A stretch of 64,000 nt of DNA, from the NCBI GenBank assembly GCA_937930635.1, contig CALHCF010000013.1, positions 62,001 through 126,000 of the forward strand, in the 5' to 3' direction. Position numbers and translations under genes: made by a program. Source of the DNA: an uncultured Rhizobiaceae group bacterium. Lineage in GTDB: Bacteria > Pseudomonadota > Alphaproteobacteria > Rhizobiales > Rhizobiaceae. Of the stretch, positions 43,961-52,912 are shown piece after piece. Each line of letters opens with the position of its first letter. Positions within the stretch are counted from its first letter, which is position 1. The notes beneath the pieces are model-generated. The model had not been told where the DNA came from. It was given only the letters and a program-made list of their open reading frames with translations, and did not search any database.

Positions 43961-44272
43961 AAACAGGGGCTGTTTCTGCTCATGGGTAGGATCACTCTGG
44001 CGGCGTCTGCCTACAGGCACGTTCCCGATATTCGAGTTGTCGGCACCACAGATAGTGTTGGGTCGACAGCGCTCATCGGGGTGTGACAACAATGGCAGTT
44101 TATACCGATGGCGCGTCTGTAATTTCGGCCCGTATCAGGGCGGCCGGAGGCGAACTCTTTACCTGAATATTTGGTGGAGCCGGTGCCGGGTTCGTTATTC
44201 CTGATCATCATGCGGCTCAGGCGGCGCACATGCTATCGGCTGTTAAGCGGTTGGCGCTCAACGGGTCTGAAA
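43961..44272. other. 312-bp region after nepR without an intact gene; possible decayed ORF
   Basis: No ecfG gene is present. One frame from ATG 44092 reads AVYTDGASVISARIRAAGGE, hits TGA at 44164, then stays open as FVIPDHHAAQAAHMLSAVKR to a TAA at 44290. The coherent, protein-like composition on both sides of the stop suggests a small disrupted gene, but I do not recognise the family. Confidence 0.35.
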
Positions 44273-44539
44273 TCAGGCACCCAGAGCTTTAACGCGGGCT
44301 GAAAGGCGCGATACTTTGCGCGCTGCCGTGTTTTTGTGAATGATGCCCCTTGTGGCAGCTTTCATGACAACTGGTTGAACAATTTTCAGCTGTTCAGCCG
44401 CCGCAGCCTGATCACCGGCCTCCAACGCTTCTTCCATACGCCGCAGATAGCCACGCAGGAATGTGCGGCGGGATTTGTTAACGGCGGTTTTACGGGCAAT
44501 CTTACGCGTAGCTTTCTTTGCCGAAGTCGTGTTGGCCAT
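44273..44539 (-). CDS. rpsT: 30S ribosomal protein S20
   Basis: 88 residues, highly basic: [20 protein letters not shown] at the start, then [16 protein letters not shown] and [20 protein letters not shown]. It binds 16S rRNA early in assembly. In many Rhizobiales the order is ech-rpsT-dnaA; here the gene downstream is not dnaA but the stress locus. Confidence 0.98.
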   Translation of the reverse strand: MANTTSAKKATRKIARKTAVNKSRRTFLRGYLRRMEEALEAGDQAAAAEQLKIVQPVVMKAATRGIIHKNTAARKVSRLSARVKALGA

Positions 44540-44610
44540 AAAAAGGCCCTTTCATCAATCAGTTATGTCTGGTGATAACGCAATTATCCGGCAGGTTATG
44601 CTGCTCAAAC

Positions 44611-44643
44611 AAAAGCGGCGGCTGTCTTGAAGATAGCCGCTTT
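44611..44643 (-). terminator. Hairpin between ech and rpsT
   Basis: GGCTGTCT pairs with AGATAGCC (8 bp), extended by AAAGC/GCTTT beyond a small bulge; on the minus strand TTTTGTTTG follows. Probably ends the enoyl-CoA hydratase transcript upstream of rpsT. Confidence 0.6.
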
Positions 44644-44727
44644 GAGCGCTGGTATAGTGCGGCTTTCGGGAAGCGTCAACACAGGAAATTCCCAAACAGG
44701 AAAATTGCTCCATGAGGGGCAGATGCC

Positions 44728-45501
44728 CTATTTATTGCGGAACTGCGGTGTCCGCTTTTCGATAAATGCCGCCATGCCTTCGTCCTGATCCTCGGTGGCA
44801 AAAAGCGAATGGAAAAGACGCCGTTCGAACCGTACGCCTTCCTCCAGCGTGGTCTCATAAGACCGGTTGACGCTTTCCTTGGTCATGGCAACAGACGGCT
44901 GTGAAAAATCGGCGATTTTGTTGGCGGCTTCCAGGACGGTTTCCATAAGATCGTTGGCAGGAACCACCCGCGAAACCAGCCCACACCGTTCGGCCTCTTC
45001 GGCGTCCATCATACGACCGGTGAGGCACATATCCATAGCTTTTGATTTACCAACAAACCGCGTCAGGCGTTGCGATCCGCCCATGCCGGGCATGACCCCC
45101 AGGGTGATTTCGGGTTGGCCAAACTTGGCATTATCGGCAGCAATAATGAAATCGCACATCATTGCCAGTTCGCAGCCACCGCCAAGCGCATACCCTGAAA
45201 CAGCAGCAATAACCGGCTTGCGCAGTCGGGTAAGTCCCTCCCAACCGGCAAAAAAATCCTCTCCATAAGCATCCATATAAGTGAGTGGCTGCATTTCCTT
45301 GATATCGGCACCCGCCGCAAATGCTTTTTCCGAGCCCGTGATCACAATACAGCCCACCTTGGCATCAGCGTTAAAAGCCTGAGCAGCCTCAACGACCTCG
45401 CCCATCAGTTGCTTGTTGAGCGCGTTGAGGGCTTTGGGCCGGTTGAGCGTGATGACACCGACTTTTCCGTTGGTTTCTATATTGATGGTTTCAAAGGCCA
45501 T
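44728..45501 (-). CDS. Enoyl-CoA hydratase
   Basis: 257 residues, crotonase fold. [11 protein letters not shown] (oxyanion hole and first catalytic loop), [20 protein letters not shown] and [19 protein letters not shown] with the two catalytic-region glutamates. It hydrates 2-enoyl-CoA in fatty-acid oxidation. Highly similar to the short-chain hydratase class next to rpsT in alphaproteobacteria. Confidence 0.96.
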   Translation of the reverse strand: MAFETINIETNGKVGVITLNRPKALNALNKQLMGEVVEAAQAFNADAKVGCIVITGSEKAFAAGADIKEMQPLTYMDAYGEDFFAGWEGLTRLRKPVIAAVSGYALGGGCELAMMCDFIIAADNAKFGQPEITLGVMPGMGGSQRLTRFVGKSKAMDMCLTGRMMDAEEAERCGLVSRVVPANDLMETVLEAANKIADFSQPSVAMTKESVNRSYETTLEEGVRFERRLFHSLFATEDQDEGMAAFIEKRTPQFRNK

Positions 45502-45780
45502 GTCGGTTGTTCCTCATATCTCATTGCCCGGCCGGATAATCTGACGTCTGTCTCAGCCTGAAGTTTCGCTCACAACAGCCGACACGTTGCCGGATTCAAC
45601 TCCAGTTGAAAACCGGCCTTTACCATCGAAAAGGGGTCTTGGACAAAGTGATATTCAGGGGTGGTGAAAAACGCGGCCAGAAATGACCTGTCCCGCTGGA
45701 GGTCAAAAATTATAGCAAAGGCGTTTTGGTGTGCGACGCCTTTGCTTTTGCAGTAACTTTTGGGCAGGCCGGAGTTCGGC

Positions 45781-47166
45781 TTATCCCGACCAAAGTTCCG
45801 TTTTGGGATGGAACTGGGACCAGGCAAACCAGAACGCCTGATGGCTACCAAGATCCGAACCGTCGGCGTCCACCGCCTTGATGCCCCCGGCATCGAGTTT
45901 CAGACGAACGTTCTCAAAGGCGATTTCGGTACCGTTTTTCAACGCTATGAAAGCCTTGCTTCGCTGAAAGGCCACCGGTTTACCGGAAGCCGTGATCACA
46001 CCAATAATATCCTCATGAACCGACAGGCGCGGATCAACATTGCCAACCGGGAATATTGGACCGTTGGCATCCCGGCCATTGCGAAAATCGGGGTCACGCC
46101 CCAGCGCATACCGCTCCTGCAGCACCGTTGTTTCTGGATGATCTTTCTTCCATGTGCCCCAGTCGGTTGTGACAACACTGGCCTGCTTCAGGGCCAGCTT
46201 TTTCTCTGCCAGCGGGCCTGTCACCGCTTTACCCAGAAATGTATCAAACACCGAATAGGTATTGATGTCATACATCACCTTATTGGAACGAATGAGCAGT
46301 CCTGATGTGCGCAGAACCGGGCGCGCGATCCCATCGGGCAACTGGTCAGTGAAATAAGCCTGTGCGGCTCCACACAGGGTACAATAGGGTATTCCAAGGT
46401 GTCGTCCGCCCAGTGTGTCGTTCACCATCTCCCGCACTTCCATGATACGTCGCGGATAGGCGCGATACTCTCCGTTCACTTCAACACCAAAAACGATATC
46501 CGTATCCTTGAGCCAGGTCGCGTCCTTTGCGCTCGTGACTTTGGGATTGTCTGCCGCAGGAATGCAGTTGCACACTTCATCGGTTCTGTCGAAGGCACGG
46601 TCATCAATAAGAACACCGCCCCAGGAAACGAGCCTCCAGTCGATATCTCCTTTGACGAATATCTTGTCCCAGCCGGGAACGATGGTGGTGAAAATAGCTC
46701 TCTTCACCTGCAAATAACCGGGCGTTGCCGGGATATCCCATGCGATCAGGTGATCGGTAACGTCGCCCCATGGATTTCGGGTTTGAAAATTTTTCCCCAG
46801 CAGTTCCGAGGCCGCACCGGCAAGCAGTCTGCTCATCTCGCGACCATTGGCAAAGCGCATCAGGTCGCTGATGATCCATGCCAGTCGAGGGTCTTTTGAT
46901 CCCGCTACCTTGACCAGAGCCAGCGCCTGATCTTTCCCCCAGTTTCCCTGACTTATCGGGTCGACAAAGGCGGTCTGTACCGCAGCTTGCATTTCCTTGG
47001 ACAGGGGTCCTTGCGGTATTGCCGGAGGTTTGCCGAATTTCTTTATCACATAATCCGGCAGTGCTGCCGTTGTCTGCGCTCTGGCAGCATCGAACCAGAA
47101 CAGACAAAGCACCGCCAAAAACGCCATCATGAAAATGCGCGATTGAGAGAAAACAACTGATGCCAT
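45781..47166 (-). CDS. DUF3179-domain exported protein
   Basis: 461 residues with an N-terminal signal segment (MMAFLAVLCLFWFDAARAQ). The DUF3179 core is visible: VFGVEVNGEYRAYPRRIMEV, then NDTLGGRHLGIPYCTLCGAA, and later GRDPDFRNGRD with NGPIFPVGN. Paired cysteines also occur (VCNCIP, CTLCG). Function of the domain is unknown; the prokaryotic family is often exported. The following 280 bases (45502-45780) hold no recognisable gene. Confidence 0.85.
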   Translation of the reverse strand: MASVVFSQSRIFMMAFLAVLCLFWFDAARAQTTAALPDYVIKKFGKPPAIPQGPLSKEMQAAVQTAFVDPISQGNWGKDQALALVKVAGSKDPRLAWIISDLMRFANGREMSRLLAGAASELLGKNFQTRNPWGDVTDHLIAWDIPATPGYLQVKRAIFTTIVPGWDKIFVKGDIDWRLVSWGGVLIDDRAFDRTDEVCNCIPAADNPKVTSAKDATWLKDTDIVFGVEVNGEYRAYPRRIMEVREMVNDTLGGRHLGIPYCTLCGAAQAYFTDQLPDGIARPVLRTSGLLIRSNKVMYDINTYSVFDTFLGKAVTGPLAEKKLALKQASVVTTDWGTWKKDHPETTVLQERYALGRDPDFRNGRDANGPIFPVGNVDPRLSVHEDIIGVITASGKPVAFQRSKAFIALKNGTEIAFENVRLKLDAGGIKAVDADGSDLGSHQAFWFAWSQFHPKTELWSG

Positions 47167-47569
47167 GGGTGAACCTTTCTCGTACCTGTTGCATTTTCAG
47201 ACGCACCAACCGCCAAAAAGCAAAGGCCTGTGCAAGTCTTAAGCGCACAGGTTCGGGCAAGACCCATCCTAGTTAAGGAAAGTGCGCTTCCTTACTTTCA
47301 GTATGCCTTCTCGCTCCCCAGCCGCCAATCACGATTGCATCAGCATTCGGTGAACGCCCTGGGTTGAATTTCTTGGCAATGCCCCCTTGCCCCCCTTGCC
47401 TCTCATTGCCCGCAGTTGTCGGGTGAGAAATGTTTGCCTGCGGCGGGCGGCGTCGTGTTCAACCCCCACCCCCACCCCCGCCCCCGGTGGCGCTGATGAT
47501 GCACAAAGCCTTTTTGCCCCTGTTTTGGTTTATCGCTGGTATCAGCCGTGTGAGCTACCTATACTATCG
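47167..47569. other. Intergenic region upstream of 6S RNA, with C-rich tracts
   Basis: About 400 bases without a supported gene. It holds the presumed 6S promoter and the four-run C tract described separately; open frames here are short and of low-complexity composition. Confidence 0.6.
47463..47485 (-). other. G-quadruplex-forming tract (four G5 runs on the minus strand)
   Basis: The plus strand has four runs of five C separated by single bases (A, A, G): 47463-47467, 47469-47473, 47475-47479 and 47481-47485. The minus strand therefore carries four G5 runs with one-base loops, a very stable G4 pattern, about 85 bases upstream of the 6S RNA. Confidence 0.85.
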
Positions 47570-47726
47570 GGGAGCGTGCTGTGTGGTTTGTGGAGACATC
47601 ATCCCCGGGGCCTTACCGATCTTTAAGGGAACTGTCCCTGTCCTCGCCCGTGGGCTTGGACACACGGTGCCCACCTACGTTGTAGGTTCCCGGGATCGAA
47701 AACCCTCCACGGCTAACGCGGCTCGC
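47570..47726 (+). ncRNA. ssrS: 6S RNA
   Basis: The position directly upstream of a 5-formyl-THF cyclo-ligase gene is the normal one for 6S RNA. The sequence has the terminal-stem ends GAGC (47572-47575) and GCTC (47721-47724), and the typical central and 3' parts (GTGCCCACCTACGTTGTAGG, then TTCCCGGGATCG). 6S RNA binds sigma-70 RNA polymerase and lowers transcription in slow growth. Ends are estimated from the closing stem, give or take a few bases. Confidence 0.82.
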
Positions 47727-47760
47727 TTGCTCGTTGTTCACCAGTGCCGTTCCCGTCCCG

Positions 47761-48366
47761 ATGCAAAAATCGACCTCTATCACTGACCAAAAGGCTGCCC
47801 TGCGCAAGGCTGCCCTGGCAAAGCGGGATGCCTTGTCCGTGCAGCAGCGTATCGAGGGCTCGCTGACGGTGGTGGATCAGGTACAGGAACTCTCGGTATT
47901 GGGGCAGGATTTTTTGCCAGGAACAATCGTTTCAGGCTTTCTGCCCATCCGGTCGGAAATTGACACCCGCCCGCTGATGGCTGCGTTGACGCTGCGCGGC
48001 GCCCGTTTGTGCCTGCCCGTTGTTATTGACAAAACCACCATCGAATTTCGCGAAATGATACGCGGTGCGCCCCTGGTCGAATGCGGCTTTGGTACGGTGG
48101 GGCCGAATGCCGATGCCCTCGTTCTCGATCCACAGATCGTACTGGTGCCTCTCAGTGTTTTTGACCGTAAGGGTGGACGCATCGGTTATGGTGCTGGTCA
48201 TTATGACAGGGCCGTTGCGCGCCTTATTGCCAAAGGCAAAGCGCCAAAGCTTGTCGGTGTGGCTTTTTCAGTTCAGGAAGCGGATGGCGAAGTTCCAACA
48301 GAGGCCCACGATCAGCTTCTCAGCGCCATTATTACCGAGCGGGAACTCATCACCATCCCAGGCTGA
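47761..48366 (+). CDS. 5-formyltetrahydrofolate cyclo-ligase
   Basis: 201 residues from the ATG at 47761, just after the 6S RNA. ATP-grasp-like folate fold with the conserved features QKAALRKAALAKRDAL, SGFLPIRSEIDTRPLM and the C-terminal FDRKGGRIGYGAGHYDRAVA. It turns 5-formyl-THF into 5,10-methenyl-THF. Shine-Dalgarno is poor, consistent with co-transcription and processing of the 6S precursor. Confidence 0.93.
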   Translation: MQKSTSITDQKAALRKAALAKRDALSVQQRIEGSLTVVDQVQELSVLGQDFLPGTIVSGFLPIRSEIDTRPLMAALTLRGARLCLPVVIDKTTIEFREMIRGAPLVECGFGTVGPNADALVLDPQIVLVPLSVFDRKGGRIGYGAGHYDRAVARLIAKGKAPKLVGVAFSVQEADGEVPTEAHDQLLSAIITERELITIPG

Positions 48367-48394
48367 TGGTCAAACACATTTGGAAGGCAATTTT

Positions 48395-49213
48395 ATGCGA
48401 CTGCTGTTTTTGGGCGATATGGTTGGCAAAACAGGCCGCACCGCCGTTTACGACCAATTGCCGAAACTGCGTAAAAAACTGCAGGCTGATTTCGTGATCG
48501 TCAATGGCGAGAATGCGGCTGCGGGGTTCGGTATCACCCGCAAGATCCTGAATGAAACGCTCGAAGCCGGGGCTGATGTGGTGACATCGGGCAACCACGC
48601 CTTCGACCAGAAAGAGACACTGGGTTGGGCCGATGAAGAAGATGCATTTCTGCGCCCTGCCAATTTTCCTGCCGGGACGCCTGGACGCGGCAGCAATCTT
48701 TGCGAAGCCAGGAATGGTGCGCGGGTCCTGGTTGCCAACATCATGGGCCGTCTGTTCATGCACCCGGATCTTGGCGATCCGTTTCAGTCTGCCGAACAGC
48801 AACTTGCCGCATGTCCGCTGGGCGAGGGCGCAGACGCTATCGTTATCGACTTTCATGCGGAAGCCACCAGTGAAAAACAGTGTTTTGGCCATTTCGTAGA
48901 CGGTCGGGCCAGCTTCGTGGTCGGGACCCACACCCACATTCCGACCGCCGATCATCAGGTTCTGCCCGCAGGCACAGCTTACATCAGCGATGCGGGAATG
49001 TGCGGAGACTATGATTCATCAATCGGGATGGACAAGGAGGAGCCTCTCAACCGCTTCCTTACCAAACTGCCTAAAGCCCGTATGGAACCAGCCACCGGCC
49101 CGGCGACTGTGTGCGGTGTGTTGGTTGTCACCGACGATTCAACCGGCCTTGCAACAGCTATAGAGCCGGTTAGAACCGGCGGACGGTTAAGCGAAATCTG
49201 GCCCGGGATTTAA
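48395..49213 (+). CDS. YmdB-like metallophosphoesterase (TIGR00282 family)
   Basis: 272 residues from the ATG at 48395 (GGAAGG upstream). Metal-site motifs GDMVGKTGR, VNGENAAAGFG, TSGNHAFDQKE, DFHAEATSEK and GTHTHIPTAD. Family members hydrolyse cyclic nucleotides (YmdB of Bacillus cleaves 2',3'- and 3',5'-cAMP). Follows the cyclo-ligase by 29 bases, an arrangement common in alphaproteobacteria. Confidence 0.93.
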   Translation: MRLLFLGDMVGKTGRTAVYDQLPKLRKKLQADFVIVNGENAAAGFGITRKILNETLEAGADVVTSGNHAFDQKETLGWADEEDAFLRPANFPAGTPGRGSNLCEARNGARVLVANIMGRLFMHPDLGDPFQSAEQQLAACPLGEGADAIVIDFHAEATSEKQCFGHFVDGRASFVVGTHTHIPTADHQVLPAGTAYISDAGMCGDYDSSIGMDKEEPLNRFLTKLPKARMEPATGPATVCGVLVVTDDSTGLATAIEPVRTGGRLSEIWPGI

Positions 49214-50325
49214 AGCAGCGTCCGTTCAACAGTCCACCACATCCCCATCAGCGCGATGGCCAGCGAGGCAGGTATGGTGATACGGGCACGGTACCATGGC
49301 TTTGAGATAAACCAGCCAACTACCGCGAAGGCCAGCAAGATAACCGCCAGCTGTCCAAGTTCCACACCCACGTTGAAGGCGATCAGTCCGATCACAAAAT
49401 CTGAAGGCTGCAGGCCAACCTCAGCCAGCACACCTGCAAACCCAAGACCATGAAGCAGACCAAAGGCAAACACGATGAGGGGTCGCCATGCGTGCAGTTT
49501 GCGCGTGAAGATATTCTCCACCGCCACATAGACAATCGACAGGGCAATCAACGGTTCCACGATGGCCGGTGAGATGTTCACAACCCCATAAAGGCCCAGT
49601 GCCAGCGTCACAGAATGGGCGAGCGTGAAGGCTGTCACCTGGGCCAGTAACGGCCGCCATTGTGCAGACAGAAGAAATAATCCAAGCACGAACAGAATAT
49701 GATCCAGCCCCTTGGGTAGAATATGAGTGAACCCGATCACCACATAATCAACAGAGGTTTGCCACCAGCTGCGTGGCGCAGCGGCACCAATATCAAACGG
49801 CTGACTCACATCGCCGGGTGCAAAAAACTGAGCCTGCATCTCCTGCCCCGGGCGCTCGATACGCAGCACCGTCGCGCCATTTTCTTCAGGATAACCCCAG
49901 ACAAATCTGGATGTGTTTTCGGGAATAATGCCCTGAACGATGATTGTGGAATCACGCGCAAGGTCAGTATCACCGACCTCCGGCACTTTGATGTCAGTTA
50001 TTTTCAGATTGGCGGGTTTGCCATCGAACTCAAGCAGAATGCCGGTCAGCCAGTCAGCCTGCAGTTTTTGAAACCGTTCAACGAGACCCTCAGGAGGCAA
50101 TTTTCGCAGCTCATCATAAAGTGCCGCCCCAGGCGCCTCATCCGTATCCTCATGCTCTGGCCCGATTTCGGCAATAAACGCCTCGGCATTGGTCTCGAAA
50201 GTCAGTTCAAACCGGCTCTGTCCGTCAAATTTCAGAGTTGCGATTGAAGGTTTGGTTTCATGGGCCGCCGCAAAGGTTGCAGCAAGAAGAAACAGGAAAC
50301 CTGCAAGAATGGGAATACGTATCAT
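49210..50325 (-). CDS. HupE/UreJ-family membrane protein
   Basis: 371 residues from the ATG at 50325 (AAAGG upstream); a GTG at 50349 is the alternative. Signal segment, then an extracytoplasmic domain of about 170 residues, then about six membrane segments holding the HupE motif: HILPKGLDHILFVLGLFLLS, TLAHSVTLALGLYG and FGLLHGLGFAG. Short HupE proteins move nickel; the two-domain form's role is less clear. It shares a bidirectional start region with the DUF4198 gene. Confidence 0.88.
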   Translation of the reverse strand: MIRIPILAGFLFLLAATFAAAHETKPSIATLKFDGQSRFELTFETNAEAFIAEIGPEHEDTDEAPGAALYDELRKLPPEGLVERFQKLQADWLTGILLEFDGKPANLKITDIKVPEVGDTDLARDSTIIVQGIIPENTSRFVWGYPEENGATVLRIERPGQEMQAQFFAPGDVSQPFDIGAAAPRSWWQTSVDYVVIGFTHILPKGLDHILFVLGLFLLSAQWRPLLAQVTAFTLAHSVTLALGLYGVVNISPAIVEPLIALSIVYVAVENIFTRKLHAWRPLIVFAFGLLHGLGFAGVLAEVGLQPSDFVIGLIAFNVGVELGQLAVILLAFAVVGWFISKPWYRARITIPASLAIALMGMWWTVERTLL

Positions 50326-50451
50326 CCGCAGCAGCCTTTCAAACCGCACAAAGTGACCAGCAATGGTCTTTCAACATTTACTGCGTTACGGCACAATATC
50401 CAAAGGGCGTCAATCTCGCGCAATATCAACCATCATTTCACAAGAAAGGAA

Positions 50452-51270
50452 ATGCTTGTGAACCGGCCCAGCATTGTAATCATTGCCGTTTTCGTTGCAC
50501 TGGCAGCCCGATCTGCATCAGCGCACGAGTATTATCTGATGCCGGACAGCTTCACACCGGCAGTCGGCACAGAAGTCGCGGTGGACCATCGCCTTGGTCA
50601 GAAGTTCAAGGGAAACAGACTTCCCTACATTGGGACCTGGAACCTGCGTTCAGAAATTTGGGAAGAAGGAAAGAAGCGCGAAGTCGCCGGTCAGGATGGC
50701 GATCGGCCTGCTTTGAAAATCACGTCTTCCAGCAAGCAGATGTATTCGGTTATCCATCAAAGCAATGTGGATTTTCTGACGTTCAAGACCTGGGAAAAGT
50801 TCCAGACTTATACAAAGAAGGAAGGGCTTGAATATGCGCTTGCCGACAGTGAAAACGGCACCAAACCGAAGATTGGGTTGTTAGAAGGGTATTCCCGGTT
50901 CGCAAAGACCCTGATCGCCCCTAACGGTACAGTTGAGGGAGAAGACGTTCCAACCGGCTTGAAAATTGAATTGATTGCTCTGGCCAACCCGATGACTTTG
51001 AAAACAGGAGAAGCGCTGCCAGTGCAGCTTCTCTATCAGGGCAAGCCGCTTGCCGGGGCCACCGTTAAAGTCTTTGTTGGCGTTGGCAATGAATTTACCC
51101 ATCGGCTGATCTCGAACGGGGATGGCAAGGTTGAAATCCCCGGCGAAGGCCCCGGGCCATACCTTCTTAACGCTATTCACATGACTGAGCCGCAAAGTGC
51201 CGAAGCAAAAGGAAAGGGTGCTCATTGGGAAAGTTTCTGGGCGTCACTTACCTATAGGCGTAATCAGTAG
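50452..51270 (+). CDS. DUF4198-domain periplasmic protein
   Basis: 272 residues from the ATG at 50452; the GTG at 50458 has better Shine-Dalgarno spacing (AAGGA seven bases away) and is a likely alternative. Signal peptide ending ARSASA, then HEYYLMPDSFTPAVG, the typical DUF4198 start with a His after cleavage. C-terminal part is Ig-like (GEALPVQLLYQGKPLAGATV). The family occurs beside nickel/cobalt uptake systems; placement next to HupE supports metal uptake, by inference. Confidence 0.85.
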   Translation: MLVNRPSIVIIAVFVALAARSASAHEYYLMPDSFTPAVGTEVAVDHRLGQKFKGNRLPYIGTWNLRSEIWEEGKKREVAGQDGDRPALKITSSSKQMYSVIHQSNVDFLTFKTWEKFQTYTKKEGLEYALADSENGTKPKIGLLEGYSRFAKTLIAPNGTVEGEDVPTGLKIELIALANPMTLKTGEALPVQLLYQGKPLAGATVKVFVGVGNEFTHRLISNGDGKVEIPGEGPGPYLLNAIHMTEPQSAEAKGKGAHWESFWASLTYRRNQ

Positions 51271-51305
51271 TTTTACTGGTACTTGAACAGTCGGATAAGC
51301 CAATA

Positions 51306-51800
51306 ATGCGTCATACCGTCCCCTTGCTCCTGCTGCTCGCCGCTGTCTGTTTTGGCCTTGGTATCAGCCTGCCGATTGTTCGTTTTCAGAAACTCTATTT
51401 TTTCAACGATACCCCGTCTCTGATCAACCTGTTTAGCGGGCTTTGGGTGGAGGGGAATTGGATTATTGCATTTGCTGTTATGATCTTCTCCGTCCTGTTT
51501 CCGGTTCTCAAACTTGCAATCGTTTTCATCACGGCTTTCGCGCCGGAAACGAATTTTGCAAAGTCACCAATCACGCAATGGGCTGGTGTACTTTCAAAAT
51601 GGTCGATGATGGATGTGCTGCTGGTTGCGCTCGTTATTTTTGCCGCGAAATCTTCAGGCCTTGCCGATGCCTTTGCGCAACCCGGCTTGTGGTTTTACGC
51701 CACAAGCGCAATCAGCGGGGCGGTTGCTGCCGGTCTTCTAAAGCGAAACGCCACTCCTCCAGTGTTGATGGAGAAAGGGGAACAGGGTTCCCAACCCTAA
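51306..51800 (+). CDS. PqiA-family membrane protein
   Basis: 164 residues with three to four hydrophobic segments. Core ITQWAGVLSKWSMMDVLLVA matches the paraquat-inducible protein A domain (single-domain form). It follows the DUF4198 gene by 35 bases. Full PqiA proteins have two such domains and act with MCE proteins in lipid traffic; no MCE gene is present here. Confidence 0.85.
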   Translation: MRHTVPLLLLLAAVCFGLGISLPIVRFQKLYFFNDTPSLINLFSGLWVEGNWIIAFAVMIFSVLFPVLKLAIVFITAFAPETNFAKSPITQWAGVLSKWSMMDVLLVALVIFAAKSSGLADAFAQPGLWFYATSAISGAVAAGLLKRNATPPVLMEKGEQGSQP

Positions 51801-51947
51801 GAGCCGCTTTGGTTCGCGTTATGCGGTCGAGCGCCGGCCACCCCATCCAGACCTGGTCAGTTGAAAGCAGGCTGAGAGGGTTTTGACCTCAAGTTTTCGG
51901 CAATGCAGGAGCTTTAAGCTGGCACCCGGTCAACGAAAAACTGAAAT

Positions 51948-52244
51948 TCAGGAGGGCAGGCGTCTGCCCGGCTCGTAGGCGTTTAATTGAGCCAGCAGGG
52001 CTTCTTCATCTTTCCGGCTCATACGGCCGGTGCGTGCAGGAACATCGGCTGCATCATTGTAGCGCAGCAGCTTGTTGCGCAAAGTGCGAACGGAAATGCC
52101 GAGAATGTCGGAGGCCCAGGTGCGGTTACCGCCACAACGCGCCAGAGTGGACAGGATCAGATCACGCTCCACATCATCCAGTTTGCGACCCACATGGGGT
52201 TCAATGTCGAATTGCGATCTACCTGCCAGATTGTTTTGGCTCAT
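51948..52244 (-). CDS. Fis-type helix-turn-helix protein
   Basis: 98 residues from the ATG at 52244; an ATG at 52277 is also possible, and neither has a clear Shine-Dalgarno. The core DVERDLILSTLARCGGNRTW, then ASDILGISVRTLRNKLLRY, is an HTH_8 (Fis) domain like the C terminus of FlbD/NtrC proteins, without the ATPase part. It lies near SciP, so a link with flagellar or cell-cycle control is possible. Target unknown. Confidence 0.85.
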   Translation of the reverse strand: MSQNNLAGRSQFDIEPHVGRKLDDVERDLILSTLARCGGNRTWASDILGISVRTLRNKLLRYNDAADVPARTGRMSRKDEEALLAQLNAYEPGRRLPS

Positions 52245-52498
52245 ATTTCCGGTGGTCCCTGTTGCCTTTATTGCCATGGGGAAAGCGGACGAGCTTTTGC
52301 ATCGTGTCAGTGACAATGCCAAGTCGCCCGGCCAAGTCGCCCGGTTCGTCCCATCACTGTGACCGTTTATGGTAAACCGGCGGTTAAGCCTGCAAAAATA
52401 AACACGAAAAATCGCATCTCCACCATCGGGAACCTGAAGATGGAAGAAATGTATTATCTACAGAGCCTGTGTTGCTGGCTGGCTGCCAGGCAACAGGC

Positions 52499-52774
52499 TT
52501 AGTGTCGATATTGCTGAATACGGGTGGTCCGCAATCCGGCCAGGCCATGATCTTCAATAGATGCCTGCCATGAAAGAAATTCTTCAACCGTCAGCGTATA
52601 GCGCTGACAGGCTTCATCGAGGCTCAGCAAGCCACCACGAACAGCGGCAACCACCTCCGCCTTACGGCGAATGACCCAGCGGCGGGTCGAGGATGGCGGA
52701 AGGTCCGCAATCGTCAGGGGGCTACCATCCGGGCCGATGACATATTTAACCCTTGGGCGCATTTGATCGGTCAT
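52499..52774 (-). CDS. sciP: CtrA inhibitor SciP (DUF1153)
   Basis: 91 residues. DUF1153 signature: RVKYVIGPDGSPLTIADLPP, then TRRWVIRRKAEVVAAVRGGL and LSLDEACQRYTLTVEEFLSW. In Caulobacter SciP binds CtrA-controlled promoters and blocks their activation. The gene is highly conserved in alphaproteobacteria. Confidence 0.95.
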   Translation of the reverse strand: MTDQMRPRVKYVIGPDGSPLTIADLPPSSTRRWVIRRKAEVVAAVRGGLLSLDEACQRYTLTVEEFLSWQASIEDHGLAGLRTTRIQQYRH

Positions 52775-52912
52775 ATTACTCTCTACTCAATACAAAAACC
52801 TGTCTGACCAGACAGACCCAACTTATGCCTTATGACTTAAAAATTGCTGAAAGCCCGGTTAGGGATTTGGTAGGAGTTGAGCCCGGCAGAGCGGCGTTGT
52901 GTAAAGCTGCTG

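Noticed and set aside
47430-47786. 118-residue plus-strand ORF across the C-rich tract and 6S RNA
   Set aside because: Low-complexity composition, no homology visible, and it overlaps a structured RNA gene.
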